DNA of 64,000 nt from Marinobacter sp. EhC06 (GTDB lineage: Bacteria; Pseudomonadota; Gammaproteobacteria; Pseudomonadales; Oleiphilaceae). Position numbers and translations under genes: made by a program. Every line of letters starts with the position of its first letter. The stretch's first letter is position 1. The stretch lies in NCBI RefSeq assembly GCF_001650915.1, contig NZ_LXYO01000038.1, forward strand, positions 1 to 64,000, read 5' to 3'. Below the pieces are notes generated by a model that did not search any database, was not told the DNA's origin, and saw nothing but the letters and a program-made list of their open reading frames with translations. Shown piece by piece: positions 52,533 to 60,841 of the stretch.

Positions 52533-52883
52533 TTAACTGTCTGGATCGACCAGTGGCCGACGGTTAGAGCGCTTGTCATCCCAGTCAAGCTCCTTCGGGT
52601 CATACCAGCCAATTGCCTCCAGTACTCTCTCCCGTGTCTGTGGCGACAGCGTAGGCCAGAGCTCCTGGAAATCCTCAAGGCCAAGGTCCCGCTGCCTCTG
52701 TTGCTTGCTCTGAAGTCGGTTGATGATTCGTGGCAACTGCAGAGCTTCGCCGAGTTGGCCGGGCACCAGCACTTCCTGGCCCATCACCTTGCGCCGGTGA
52801 GTTCTGGCGGCCAGTACCTTGCGCAGCTGCGTAGCTGCGTCCAGGGCTGTTTCGACGGTGAAGGTTTCCAGTTCCAACAACAT
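52533..52883 (-). CDS. Conserved-looking hypothetical protein, 116 residues
   Basis: Not recognised. From ATG 52883 (MLLELETFTVETALDAATQ) the protein is soluble, helical and highly charged, with a basic middle (ARTHRRKVMG, RLQSKQQRQRD) and an acidic-basic C-terminus containing ELWPTLSPQTRERVLEAIGW. The reading frame extends to 53216, but that part is antisense to the transporter gene and looks random. It is divergent from the AI-2E family gene; between them lie a minus-strand TATAGT (52920 to 52915) and a CCACG/CGTGG dyad (52942-52955). Function unknown. Confidence 0.65.
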   Translation of the reverse strand: MLLELETFTVETALDAATQLRKVLAARTHRRKVMGQEVLVPGQLGEALQLPRIINRLQSKQQRQRDLGLEDFQELWPTLSPQTRERVLEAIGWYDPKELDWDDKRSNRRPLVDPDS

Positions 52884-53010
52884 GACCTGTCTATTAGTTG
52901 AACAACAACCGTCCACTATAACCTGAAGAGAGCTACAGTGGCCACGCCAGCGTGGTAGGGTAGAATGGCTCGTTAAAACGCAGAACCAAAATCGGGGAAC
53001 CGCAAAAACT

Positions 53011-54126
53011 ATGTACGCAAAACTTGAAACACGGACTTTTCTGGCGTTGCTGATCGGCGTTTCCCTGGCCTTTGTATTCCTCATGAAACCCTTCTTCGGG
53101 CCCATCTTCTGGGCAGTCGCCATCGCTCTGATTTTCCACCCGGTGCAGCAACTGCTGGTACGGAAACTGGGGGAGCGGCCCAATGTGAATGCCCTGATAA
53201 CCCTGTGCATCTGCATGTTTATCGTGGTTATCCCGGTTCTGGTTCTGGTGACTTCACTCGTAGCTGAAGGCGTTGCGCTTTACCAACAGATTCAGAGTGG
53301 CGACATAAGGCCCGGAGAGTACATCGACCGCGTCAATCAGTCCTTTCCGGCTATTCAGGCGTTCCTGGCCCAGTTCGATATCAACTTTGCTGACCTGAGG
53401 GATCGGGCAGTGAGCCTTTTCGTGGGGGGGAGTCAGTTCCTAGGCAAGCAGGCCCTGGGCGTTGGCCAGAATACCTTTCAGTTTTTCCTGGGGCTTGCGT
53501 TGATGGTGTATCTGGCGTTCTTCCTGCTGAGGGACGGCAGTGCGCTGGTAGAATTAATGGTCAAGGCGCTGCCGCTCGGTGATGAACGGGAGCGGTTGCT
53601 GTTTGCCAAGTTCGCGGAAGTTACCCGAGCCACCGTCAAGGGCAACCTGCTGATTGCCATTATCCAGGGGGCGATGGGGGGGCTGATTTTCTGGATTCTC
53701 GGGATCAGTGGCGCGCTGCTCTGGGGTGTGGTGATGGCAATCGTATCGCTTTTGCCGGCGGTGGGGGCTGCCCTGGTCTGGGTGCCTGCCGCTATCTACC
53801 TCGCGGCCGTGGGGGATGTGATTGAGGCCGTGATACTGACGGCATTCGGCGTGGTGGTCATCGGGCTGGCGGACAACCTGCTGCGCCCGGTACTGGTTGG
53901 TCGCGACACCAAATTGCCGGATTACATTGTCCTGCTGTCGACGCTCGGCGGTATCGTCATGTTCGGCATCAACGGTTTTGTGATGGGGCCATTGGTGGCG
54001 GCTCTGTTCATGGCCTTCTGGGGGATTTTCATCCGCGAATTCAGTGAAGAGGCCCACCGCCCGCCGGCCAGTGTGGATGATGGGGAGCAGGAACCAGGCG
54101 GGGAAGCGGGGAATGATGTCCGGTAA
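53011..54126 (+). CDS. AI-2E family transporter (PerM/YhhT type)
   Basis: A 371-residue integral membrane protein with about seven to eight hydrophobic helices and the family segments KPFFGPIFWAVAIALIFHPV near the start, GNLLIAIIQGAMGGLIFWILG and DNLLRPVLVGRDTKLPDYIV toward the C-terminus. The family includes the putative AI-2 exporter TqsA and sodium/proton antiporters, so the name does not fix the substrate. The C-terminus is acidic. A TAGAAT (52961-52966) lies upstream without a clear -35. Confidence 0.9.
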   Translation: MYAKLETRTFLALLIGVSLAFVFLMKPFFGPIFWAVAIALIFHPVQQLLVRKLGERPNVNALITLCICMFIVVIPVLVLVTSLVAEGVALYQQIQSGDIRPGEYIDRVNQSFPAIQAFLAQFDINFADLRDRAVSLFVGGSQFLGKQALGVGQNTFQFFLGLALMVYLAFFLLRDGSALVELMVKALPLGDERERLLFAKFAEVTRATVKGNLLIAIIQGAMGGLIFWILGISGALLWGVVMAIVSLLPAVGAALVWVPAAIYLAAVGDVIEAVILTAFGVVVIGLADNLLRPVLVGRDTKLPDYIVLLSTLGGIVMFGINGFVMGPLVAALFMAFWGIFIREFSEEAHRPPASVDDGEQEPGGEAGNDVR

Positions 54127-54240
54127 GGCGACATACGACAAAAGTATGGTAGGCTTTTAGCCGTTTGCCCCAGCCTGTGGAGATAGGCACCACATAACAA
54201 GAAAGAAACGGATATCGGCGAGATATCAGGAGTTAAGCAG

Positions 54241-54672
54241 GTGAGTACCATGAGAAAAGCAACTACCCGACTGGGACGCCTGGCCGCTGCGGCCGGATTG
54301 GCGGTCACACTGGGCTTTGCCCCTGCGGCCTTCGCGGATGAGATCGTTGCACTCAAGAATGCGCTCTACGGAGCAGGGTACGACATTTCCAATGTCAGCC
54401 CGCAAATGGATGACTCAACCCGGTCCGCGCTGACCCGGTTCCAGCAGGATAACGGTCTTCAGGCTACCGGTATTCTGGACGATCCGACCAAGGAAGCCCT
54501 GGGCATGATTTCGGTTCAGGTGGCCGCGTCGGCACCGTCACAGTCCACTGGATCCAGCAGCGCTCCGACTCAGGAGTCAGCTTCTTCCACGGCAGAAACG
54601 TCGGCCCCGGAGGAACCTGAGCAGGACGACGCCATTGAAGAAGAGGAAGACGGAGGCTGGTCGCTCTGGTAA
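54241..54672 (+). CDS. Exported peptidoglycan-binding domain protein
   Basis: A 143-residue protein with a Sec signal peptide (basic start, then LAAAAGLAVTLGFAPAAFA, cleavage after AFA), a PG_binding_1-type domain (residues 33-90; IVALKNALYGAGYDISNVSP, LTRFQQDNGLQATGILDDPT) and a low-complexity Ser/Thr/Ala tail ending in an acidic run and GGWSLW. It should bind peptidoglycan in the periplasm, with no catalytic domain attached. GTG 54241 has AGGAG 8 bases upstream; ATG 54250 is also possible. Confidence 0.85.
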   Translation: MSTMRKATTRLGRLAAAAGLAVTLGFAPAAFADEIVALKNALYGAGYDISNVSPQMDDSTRSALTRFQQDNGLQATGILDDPTKEALGMISVQVAASAPSQSTGSSSAPTQESASSTAETSAPEEPEQDDAIEEEEDGGWSLW

Positions 54673-54690
54673 TCGGAGTCTCCTGAACAG

Positions 54691-54726
54691 AAAAAGCCCG
54701 CCGGGACTTTCCCGCCGGGCTTTTTT
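54691..54726. terminator. Bidirectional terminator between the peptidoglycan-binding gene and ilvD
   Basis: AAAAAGCCCGCCGGGA and TCCCGCCGGGCTTTTTT form a long hairpin with one internal mismatch and A and T flanks on both sides, able to stop both convergent transcripts. Confidence 0.85.
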
Positions 54727-54747
54727 GCTGGCTGGCGCTCAGGATTT

Positions 54748-56583
54748 TCAGCCGAGCTTTTCGAGATCCCGAACGGCGCCCTTATCAGCGCTTGTGGCGA
54801 GCAGCGCGTAGGCTTTCAGGGCAGCAGATACCTTGCGGTCCCGCGGCAGTTCCGGTTTCCAGCCCTTGGCATCCCGTGCTTCCCGGCGACGATCCAGCTC
54901 GCGCTGATCCAGTTCAACATTGATACTCCGGTTCGGAATGTCGATAAGGATCGTATCGCCATTCTCGATCAGGCCAATGGCTCCACCGGCGGCAGCTTCC
55001 GGCGACGCGTGACCGATGGACAGGCCCGAGGTGCCGCCGGAGAAACGTCCGTCGGTCAGCAGTGCGCAGTCCTTTCCGAGGCCCTTGGATTTCAGGTAGC
55101 TGGTCGGGTACAGCATTTCCTGCATACCCGGGCCGCCGCGGGGGCCCTCATAACGGATGATCACAACCTCGCCCGGCTTGACGTCGTCGGCGAGAATGCC
55201 GGCAACGGCGGAATCCTGACTTTCGAACACCCGGGCCTTGCCCTCAAATACATAGATGCTCTCGTCGACCCCCGCGGTCTTGACCACGCAGCCGTCCAGG
55301 GCAATATTGCCGTACAGCACGGCCAGGCCACCCTCGGAGCTATAGGCATTTTCAACAGAGCGAATGCAGCCGGTTTCCCGGTCACCGTCCAGGGTTGGCC
55401 AGCGGGTGCTCTGGGAGAAGGCGGTCTGGGTGGGGATGCCGGCGGGCCCTGCTTTGTAGAATTCGACCACTTCGGTGGTCGGCGACCTCATGATATCCCA
55501 GGTCTCGAGCGCTTCTCTCATGGTTTTGCTGTGCACGGTGGGTAGATCGGTGTTGATCAGTCCGCCCCGTTCCAGCTCGCCGAGAATGCCCATGATACCG
55601 CCGGCCCGGTGCACGTCTTCCATGTGATACTTGGGCGAGTTGGGCGCCACCTTGCACAGCTGCGGGACCCGGCGTGAAAGCTGGTCGATTTCGTTCAGGG
55701 TAAACGGAACACCGCCTTCCTGGGCGGCCGCCAGCAAGTGAAGGATGGTGTTCGTTGAGCCGCCCATGGCGATGTCCATGACCATGGCGTTTTCAAAGGC
55801 TGCCATTGAGGCGATGCTCAAAGGCAGCACGCTGGCGTCGTCCTGCTCGTAATAGCGCCGCGCATTCTCCACAATCTGTCGACCGGCCTTCAGGAAAAGC
55901 TGTTCCCGGTCGGCGTGGGTGGCCAGCAGAGAACCATTGCCCGGCAGCGCAAGGCCAATGGCTTCGGTCAGACAGTTCATGGAGTTGGCGGTGAACATGC
56001 CGGAACAGGAGCCGCAGGTGGGACAGGCGCTGCGTTCGTATTCTTCCACCTGTTCATCGGAGGCGTTGGGGTCTGCGGCAATGACCATGGCATCCACCAG
56101 GTCCAGCTTGTGTTCGGACAGCTTGGTTTTGCCCGCTTCCATGGGCCCGCCGGAGACGAAAATGGTGGGGATATTCAGACGCATGGCGGCCATCAGCATG
56201 CCCGGGGTGATCTTGTCGCAGTTGGAAATACACACAAGGGCGTCGGCGCAATGGGCGTTGACCATGTACTCTACAGAGTCTGCGATGATTTCCCGGGAGG
56301 GTAGGGAGTACAGCATGCCGTCGTGGCCCATGGCGATGCCATCGTCGACTGCGATGGTGTTGAATTCCTTGGCCACACCGCCGGAGGCCTCGATTTCGCG
56401 GCACACCAGCTGGCCCAGGTCTTTGAGGTGCACGTGGCCCGGCACGAACTGGGTGAAGGAGTTGGCAACCGCGATAATGGGCTTGCCGAAATCCCCGTCT
56501 TTCATACCGGTGGCGCGCCAGAGGGCGCGGGCGCCGGCCATGTTGCGACCTGCGGTGGATGTCCGCGAACGATACTGAGGCAT
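54748..56583 (-). CDS. ilvD: Dihydroxy-acid dehydratase
   Basis: Iron-sulfur dehydratase of valine, leucine and isoleucine synthesis; it makes 2-oxoisovalerate, the substrate of LeuA at the other end of the window. The 611-residue protein has cluster-binding cysteines in VCISNCDKITPGMLMA and ACPTCGSCSGMFTANSMN, and TDGRFSGGTSGLSIGHASPE near the C-terminus. Length matches E. coli (616). It is divergent from the HDOD gene, and the 154 bases between them hold both promoters, which I cannot place firmly. Confidence 0.97.
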   Translation of the reverse strand: MPQYRSRTSTAGRNMAGARALWRATGMKDGDFGKPIIAVANSFTQFVPGHVHLKDLGQLVCREIEASGGVAKEFNTIAVDDGIAMGHDGMLYSLPSREIIADSVEYMVNAHCADALVCISNCDKITPGMLMAAMRLNIPTIFVSGGPMEAGKTKLSEHKLDLVDAMVIAADPNASDEQVEEYERSACPTCGSCSGMFTANSMNCLTEAIGLALPGNGSLLATHADREQLFLKAGRQIVENARRYYEQDDASVLPLSIASMAAFENAMVMDIAMGGSTNTILHLLAAAQEGGVPFTLNEIDQLSRRVPQLCKVAPNSPKYHMEDVHRAGGIMGILGELERGGLINTDLPTVHSKTMREALETWDIMRSPTTEVVEFYKAGPAGIPTQTAFSQSTRWPTLDGDRETGCIRSVENAYSSEGGLAVLYGNIALDGCVVKTAGVDESIYVFEGKARVFESQDSAVAGILADDVKPGEVVIIRYEGPRGGPGMQEMLYPTSYLKSKGLGKDCALLTDGRFSGGTSGLSIGHASPEAAAGGAIGLIENGDTILIDIPNRSINVELDQRELDRRREARDAKGWKPELPRDRKVSAALKAYALLATSADKGAVRDLEKLG

Positions 56584-56737
56584 GGTGTTCGGTTCTCTCT
56601 GTTGTTACCTGATGATGTCGATCAAAAAAACAGAGGATACCAGATTAGACTCGAGGCGCATGGTTGTTTTCAGAGCCGCTGTTTACAATAGTTAACATAG
56701 TTGCCAACTTATTTTCCGGTTTGAACCGACAAGGAGT

Positions 56738-58000
56738 ATGCCTATGGCCGGCCAGGAAAGCCTGCCGCTTCGTCGCCTTAAAGAGTTTCAGCCGTTGAAC
56801 CGGCTGACGGATGACCAACTGGTCCTGCTTGCCAGCCGCGCCGAACGACGAACCCACGGGCCCGGCCAGCGGGTTCTTGAGCGCGGTGTCCGGGACGGTC
56901 TCGACTTCTTTCTGATTGCCGGCAAGGTGGAGCTGGAATCCCTGGACGGCCGTAAATCGATCATCGAAGCCGAGACGGAGAAAGCGCACAATCCCATTGC
57001 CCGGCTCCAGCCCCGAATGTACGACGTAACCGCCGTAAAACCCTGCGAGTTCCTGGTTGTGGAGCAGGAGATCCTTAACCAGCTGCTGCGCTCGGCGCCG
57101 GTGGAACAGGTTGAGATGGATTCCGGTGAGGGCGCGGGCGGTATCGAGAGCGAGGAACATCACCTGTTGATGGAATTCCTGTCGGAGTTGAGGTCGAATC
57201 AGGTAAAGCTCCCCAGTGTGCCGGATGTGGCCTGGAAGGTCCGGCGTGCGGTCGATCGTGAGGAATCGACGGCAGACCAGGTGGCATTGGCGGTGTCTGC
57301 GGATCCGGCCATGGCCGCGAAACTTGTCCGTGCCTGCAACAGCCCTCTGTATCGAGGGTTCAGTGACGTCCGGAATGTCCGGGAAGCGGTTGTCCGTCTC
57401 GGTATGCGTACCACTAGGCAGTTGGTGACGGTGTTTTCGATGCGGGAGGTTTTCAAGACCCGTCAGGCGTCGTTGCAAAAAGAAATGGAAAAGCTCTGGC
57501 GGCACTCCCGGGAAGTGGCAGCCCTGTGCTGGGTGCTGGCGGATCATGCTACCCGGCTAAACCCGGAAGAGGCACTGCTGGCGGGGCTGCTCCATGATAT
57601 CGGTGTGGTGCCGATTCTGGTTCAGGCCGAACACCATGTGAATCTCTTTGCCGATGAGGCCAATCTGAGTCATGCGATCCGGGAACTCAGGGCTGACGTG
57701 GGCACGGCGGTTCTCGAAAACTGGTCCTTCCCGCCGGCGTTCGTGGAGGCGGTCCGTCATGCCGAGGACTGGGGCTATGAATGCCGCGAGGCGTCGCCCC
57801 AACTGGTGGATGTGGTTATCGTGGCTCAATTGCATTCGATGATCGGTTCCAGCCAGAATGCCGAGCTACCTCCGTTCGACCAGGTGCCCGCATATCGGCG
57901 TCTGGGCGAACTTGAACTCAATGCCTCCCGCAGTTTGCAGCTTCTGACGGAGGCCAGGGCCCGGGTCGACGAAGTTCAGCAACTGTTGGCCATCCGGTAA
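56738..58000 (+). CDS. cNMP-binding-like and HDOD domain regulatory protein
   Basis: A 420-residue soluble protein. Residues 10-115 look like a cyclic nucleotide-binding-type beta roll (PLNRLTDDQLVLLASRAE, then GQRVLERGVRDGLDFFLIAG), and residues 145-345 are an HDOD domain (VKLPSVPDVAWKVRRAV, DPAMAAKLVRACNSPLYRG, GLLHDIGVVPI). HDOD proteins are signal-transduction modules related to HD phosphohydrolases but usually without catalysis; here an HDIG-like sequence is present. The ligand is unknown. ATG 56738 is at a strong site (AAGGAG). Confidence 0.85.
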   Translation: MPMAGQESLPLRRLKEFQPLNRLTDDQLVLLASRAERRTHGPGQRVLERGVRDGLDFFLIAGKVELESLDGRKSIIEAETEKAHNPIARLQPRMYDVTAVKPCEFLVVEQEILNQLLRSAPVEQVEMDSGEGAGGIESEEHHLLMEFLSELRSNQVKLPSVPDVAWKVRRAVDREESTADQVALAVSADPAMAAKLVRACNSPLYRGFSDVRNVREAVVRLGMRTTRQLVTVFSMREVFKTRQASLQKEMEKLWRHSREVAALCWVLADHATRLNPEEALLAGLLHDIGVVPILVQAEHHVNLFADEANLSHAIRELRADVGTAVLENWSFPPAFVEAVRHAEDWGYECREASPQLVDVVIVAQLHSMIGSSQNAELPPFDQVPAYRRLGELELNASRSLQLLTEARARVDEVQQLLAIR

Positions 58001-58052
58001 TTGTCCGGGCTGTGTAAACTGTGGAGTCTGCTTTCCGGTGACTGTTGCTCTT

Positions 58053-58631
58053 ATGAATGTACCTTTGTTCCCCCTGAATTCCATCGTCCTGCCCAGGGGG
58101 AGGATTCCCTTGCAGTTGTTCGAGCCGCGCTACATCGACATGCTCACCCGCTGTCTCAAGGAGGATCGCGGGTTCGTTGTGGTGCTGTTGAAGGAAGGCG
58201 GAGAGGCCGGGCGCACCGCAGCTTTTTACGACATTGGCACCTACGTGCGGATTATTGATTTCCAGCAGCTTGATAACGGCCTTCTGGGAATTACCGTTGA
58301 GGGCGAATCGAAGGTGTCGGTGGTGCGAAGCTGGCAGCAGGAAGACGGGTTGAATGTTGGCGACGTGGAATGTCTGATTGAAGAGGCAGAGAGGGAAGTG
58401 CCTGAACGTTTCAGCGAATTGCCTTCGGTCCTCAAGGCCCTGTTCCGGCACCCGGTCATAAGGGACCTGAACATGGACATCGACTATGGCGATGCCCGGG
58501 ATGTTGGCTGGCGGCTCACGGAGCTGTTGCCTTTGGACAAACAGGAAAAGCAGAAGCTGGTGGAGTTGCAGGATCCACTGGAACGCCTCAGTCGACTTCA
58601 GGGACTTCTGGAAGCGCTGGAGGAGGGCTAG
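58053..58631 (+). CDS. LON peptidase substrate-binding (LON-N) domain protein
   Basis: A 192-residue stand-alone LON N-terminal domain: VPLFPLNSIVLPRGRIPLQL, FEPRYIDMLTRCL, GTYVRIIDFQQLDNGLLGI and, near the C-terminus, ELLPLDKQEKQKLVELQDP. No ATPase or protease domain follows, so it is not a protease; such proteins are common and their role is not established. ATG 58053 begins at the conserved core; GTG 58038 would add five residues. It may share a transcript with the HDOD gene upstream (52 bases). Confidence 0.88.
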   Translation: MNVPLFPLNSIVLPRGRIPLQLFEPRYIDMLTRCLKEDRGFVVVLLKEGGEAGRTAAFYDIGTYVRIIDFQQLDNGLLGITVEGESKVSVVRSWQQEDGLNVGDVECLIEEAEREVPERFSELPSVLKALFRHPVIRDLNMDIDYGDARDVGWRLTELLPLDKQEKQKLVELQDPLERLSRLQGLLEALEEG

Positions 58632-58634
58632 CCT

Positions 58635-60086
58635 TTAAGTCACGGGCCGGAAATTCATAACTGCCTCACCCCATGACAGCACAATATATCCGCCTGCAAA
58701 GACCGCCCAGACAACCGCTGCCGCCACAATGGTTATATCAGGGGGCAGAGGTACCTTGTCGTAGCGGCTGTAGCTGGCCCGCACCGCCCCGGTTACAGCC
58801 AGGGCAAGCAGCAATCCCCCAATGACGTCCGTAAACCAGTGAACTCCGAGGTAAAGCCGACTCAGAGCCACGGGAACCAGTGGAAGAGAAAGCAGTACAT
58901 AGTATTGCCAGCGCTTGCGGTGTCGGCTTTCGCCGGCAACAAAGCTGGCCAGCAGGGTGACCAGCAAGGTAACGCCTGCCGTGTGACCGCTGGGGAAGGC
59001 GCCGGAATCGGGCGGCCCCATGACCTCGTCGGGGCGTGGGACGCCGAGCAGGAACTTGAGGCCCCAGACCAGAAATATGGTCACAAAGACGGCCACCAGA
59101 ATATGAATGGCAGCGGCATAATAGCCCCGGAATAGCAATGCTGCGAATGCCAGAGCACCGGCGGCGATCAGAACCGGGGCGTCACCAAGCAACGTAATGG
59201 CAATGAAGGGGCCATCCAGCAGAGGTTGTCGGAGTTGCTCAAACCATTGCAGGGCGGCCTGGTCGAAGCCATCAAGCAGGCTCGTTGCTGTAGCCAGTTG
59301 CTTCCAGATCAGCAGCAGTGCGGAAGCGCCAAGCGCGAGCATGAACGAAGCCAGCGGAAATTCACCCTCCCGGGCAGGGCGTTGATTGGTGTACAGGCGC
59401 CAGAATCGGTGAGTCGCTTCGTATTGAGCCATCCACTGCTTAAGCCATTGGTAAAAGCGGCTGCTTTCACCAAGCCCCAGCTGAAATCGCAACAGCACGA
59501 AGTAGACCACGGTCAGGGCGGCGAGGCTGATGCCGATCACCGCATAGAAGTGCGCAGGAGGCCTGATTTCGCTCGCCAGGGCGCTGCCCACCAGAAACCC
59601 CGGGAAAATATAGACTGGTGCCCAGGCGATGGCCGAGCCGATGTTGAAGGCCAGAAAGCGACGCCAGGACATCATCAGGGCTCCGGCCACCAGGGGAATA
59701 ACCGGTCGCACGGGCCCGACAAAGCGACCGATGATCACGCTTTTGCCGCCGTGACGGGTAAAAAATCGCTCTCCGGTGCTGATGACTTTCGGATAACGGC
59801 TCAGCGGCCAGGCCGTTGTCAGGCGGCCCTGCAGCAGCCGCCCAAGGCCAAAGCTGGCGGTGTCCCCCGCAATGGCACCCAGACCGGCCCAGAGCAGTGC
59901 TTCTAATAACGGCATACCTGTCTCGCCGGCCAGTACAGCGACGGCAAACAGGATGGCGACACCCGGGACAATAATGCCGGCTATGGCGAGGGATTCGATG
60001 AAGGCGGTCGTAAACAGAGCCGTTGCCAGCCAGCCGGGATGCAGGCTCAACCATGCCGACAGGTCATTCAGCCAGGCACTGCTCAT
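58635..60086 (-). CDS. Fused DedA family membrane protein and PAP2 phosphatase
   Basis: A 483-residue membrane protein with two parts. Residues 1-200 are a DedA (SNARE-associated) domain with GAIAGDTASFGLGRLLQ and the FFTRHGGKSVIIGRFVGPVR motif, typical of proposed undecaprenyl-phosphate or phospholipid flippases. Residues 245-460 are a PAP2 phosphatase with KFLLGVPRPDEV, FPSGHTAGVTLL and SRLYLGVHWFTDVIGG, all three acid-phosphatase motifs intact. The fusion suggests lipid-linked phosphate recycling and dephosphorylation in one polypeptide. It overlaps the next gene upstream by four bases. Confidence 0.92.
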   Translation of the reverse strand: MSSAWLNDLSAWLSLHPGWLATALFTTAFIESLAIAGIIVPGVAILFAVAVLAGETGMPLLEALLWAGLGAIAGDTASFGLGRLLQGRLTTAWPLSRYPKVISTGERFFTRHGGKSVIIGRFVGPVRPVIPLVAGALMMSWRRFLAFNIGSAIAWAPVYIFPGFLVGSALASEIRPPAHFYAVIGISLAALTVVYFVLLRFQLGLGESSRFYQWLKQWMAQYEATHRFWRLYTNQRPAREGEFPLASFMLALGASALLLIWKQLATATSLLDGFDQAALQWFEQLRQPLLDGPFIAITLLGDAPVLIAAGALAFAALLFRGYYAAAIHILVAVFVTIFLVWGLKFLLGVPRPDEVMGPPDSGAFPSGHTAGVTLLVTLLASFVAGESRHRKRWQYYVLLSLPLVPVALSRLYLGVHWFTDVIGGLLLALAVTGAVRASYSRYDKVPLPPDITIVAAAVVWAVFAGGYIVLSWGEAVMNFRPVT

Positions 60087-60841
60087 GTTTCGATGGTTTC
60101 TCCCGGGCTGAACCAGACCGAATCAGTCCCGCGCCTTCGAGCTTCCTCCATGGCCTGGTGGGCCCGCTTCCGGAGAGTGTCTGTACGGGTGTCGCCACTG
60201 CCACGGGTGGTGCAGCCCAGACTGACGGTGGCCTTGCCAACCACGGGCCAGTGGTGTTCGGCGATGGTCCGGCTGATCTCTTTCTGCAGGGTTTCATCCA
60301 GGAAGCGGGCGTTGTGAGCACCGGTTACGGGATCGGTAATCGCAAGATCCTCGGCTGACTGGGCCATGTGATCATAGTGCCAGATATACAGTGCCGCGAC
60401 CGCCAGAAGAATGAACAGGCCTGCCGTGATGGCAATGGCCTCGGCCGGAGCCTGTTCCAGGAACAGGATGATCGACATGGGCACAAGCAGCAAAAGGGAG
60501 AGCCCGACGCCCTGGCGCAATGGCAGGATAAGCAGGTTCAGGACAAGCAGGGGCATTGCCCAGTGGCTGATACCGGGTGCATCCATGTTCAGCAGTGCTG
60601 CCAGCATGCCGCTGTTCAGGCCGGAGAGAATCACCAGATGCCCCGGCGCTGACAGCTGATGCCGACGACAGATAATGGTGTAAATAGCGCCGGCCAGGGT
60701 CAGAACCGCCATCCCTGAGGCCAGGTAGAACAATTCGTAGAAGCCATAGCGCAGGTTCTGCATGGCCAGGGTGAAGATGAACAGGCAGGCAATGCCGTAG
60801 CCAAAGGCGTGGGTCCATGTTCTCAGACGGGTCTCTGTCAT
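60083..60841 (-). CDS. Membrane protein with truncated GGDEF-like domain
   Basis: A 252-residue protein. About residues 15-155 hold five to six hydrophobic helices. Residues 165-245 look like a GGDEF domain with its middle removed: the start ITDPVTGAHNARFLDETLQ is followed almost at once (about residue 190) by EHHWPVVGKATVSLGC and RKRAHQAMEEARRRGTDSVW, which belong to the last third of the domain. The metal-binding and GGDEF segments, about 70 residues, are absent in frame. It cannot be a normal diguanylate cyclase. Translationally coupled to the neighbours on both sides. Confidence 0.8.
   Translation of the reverse strand: MTETRLRTWTHAFGYGIACLFIFTLAMQNLRYGFYELFYLASGMAVLTLAGAIYTIICRRHQLSAPGHLVILSGLNSGMLAALLNMDAPGISHWAMPLLVLNLLILPLRQGVGLSLLLLVPMSIILFLEQAPAEAIAITAGLFILLAVAALYIWHYDHMAQSAEDLAITDPVTGAHNARFLDETLQKEISRTIAEHHWPVVGKATVSLGCTTRGSGDTRTDTLRKRAHQAMEEARRRGTDSVWFSPGETIET

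Noticed and set aside
52884..53216. N-terminal extension of the 116-residue gene to 227 codons
   Set aside because: The extra part is antisense to the AI-2E transporter N-terminus, is rich in random Arg/Cys/Ser, and a natural start lies at 52883.
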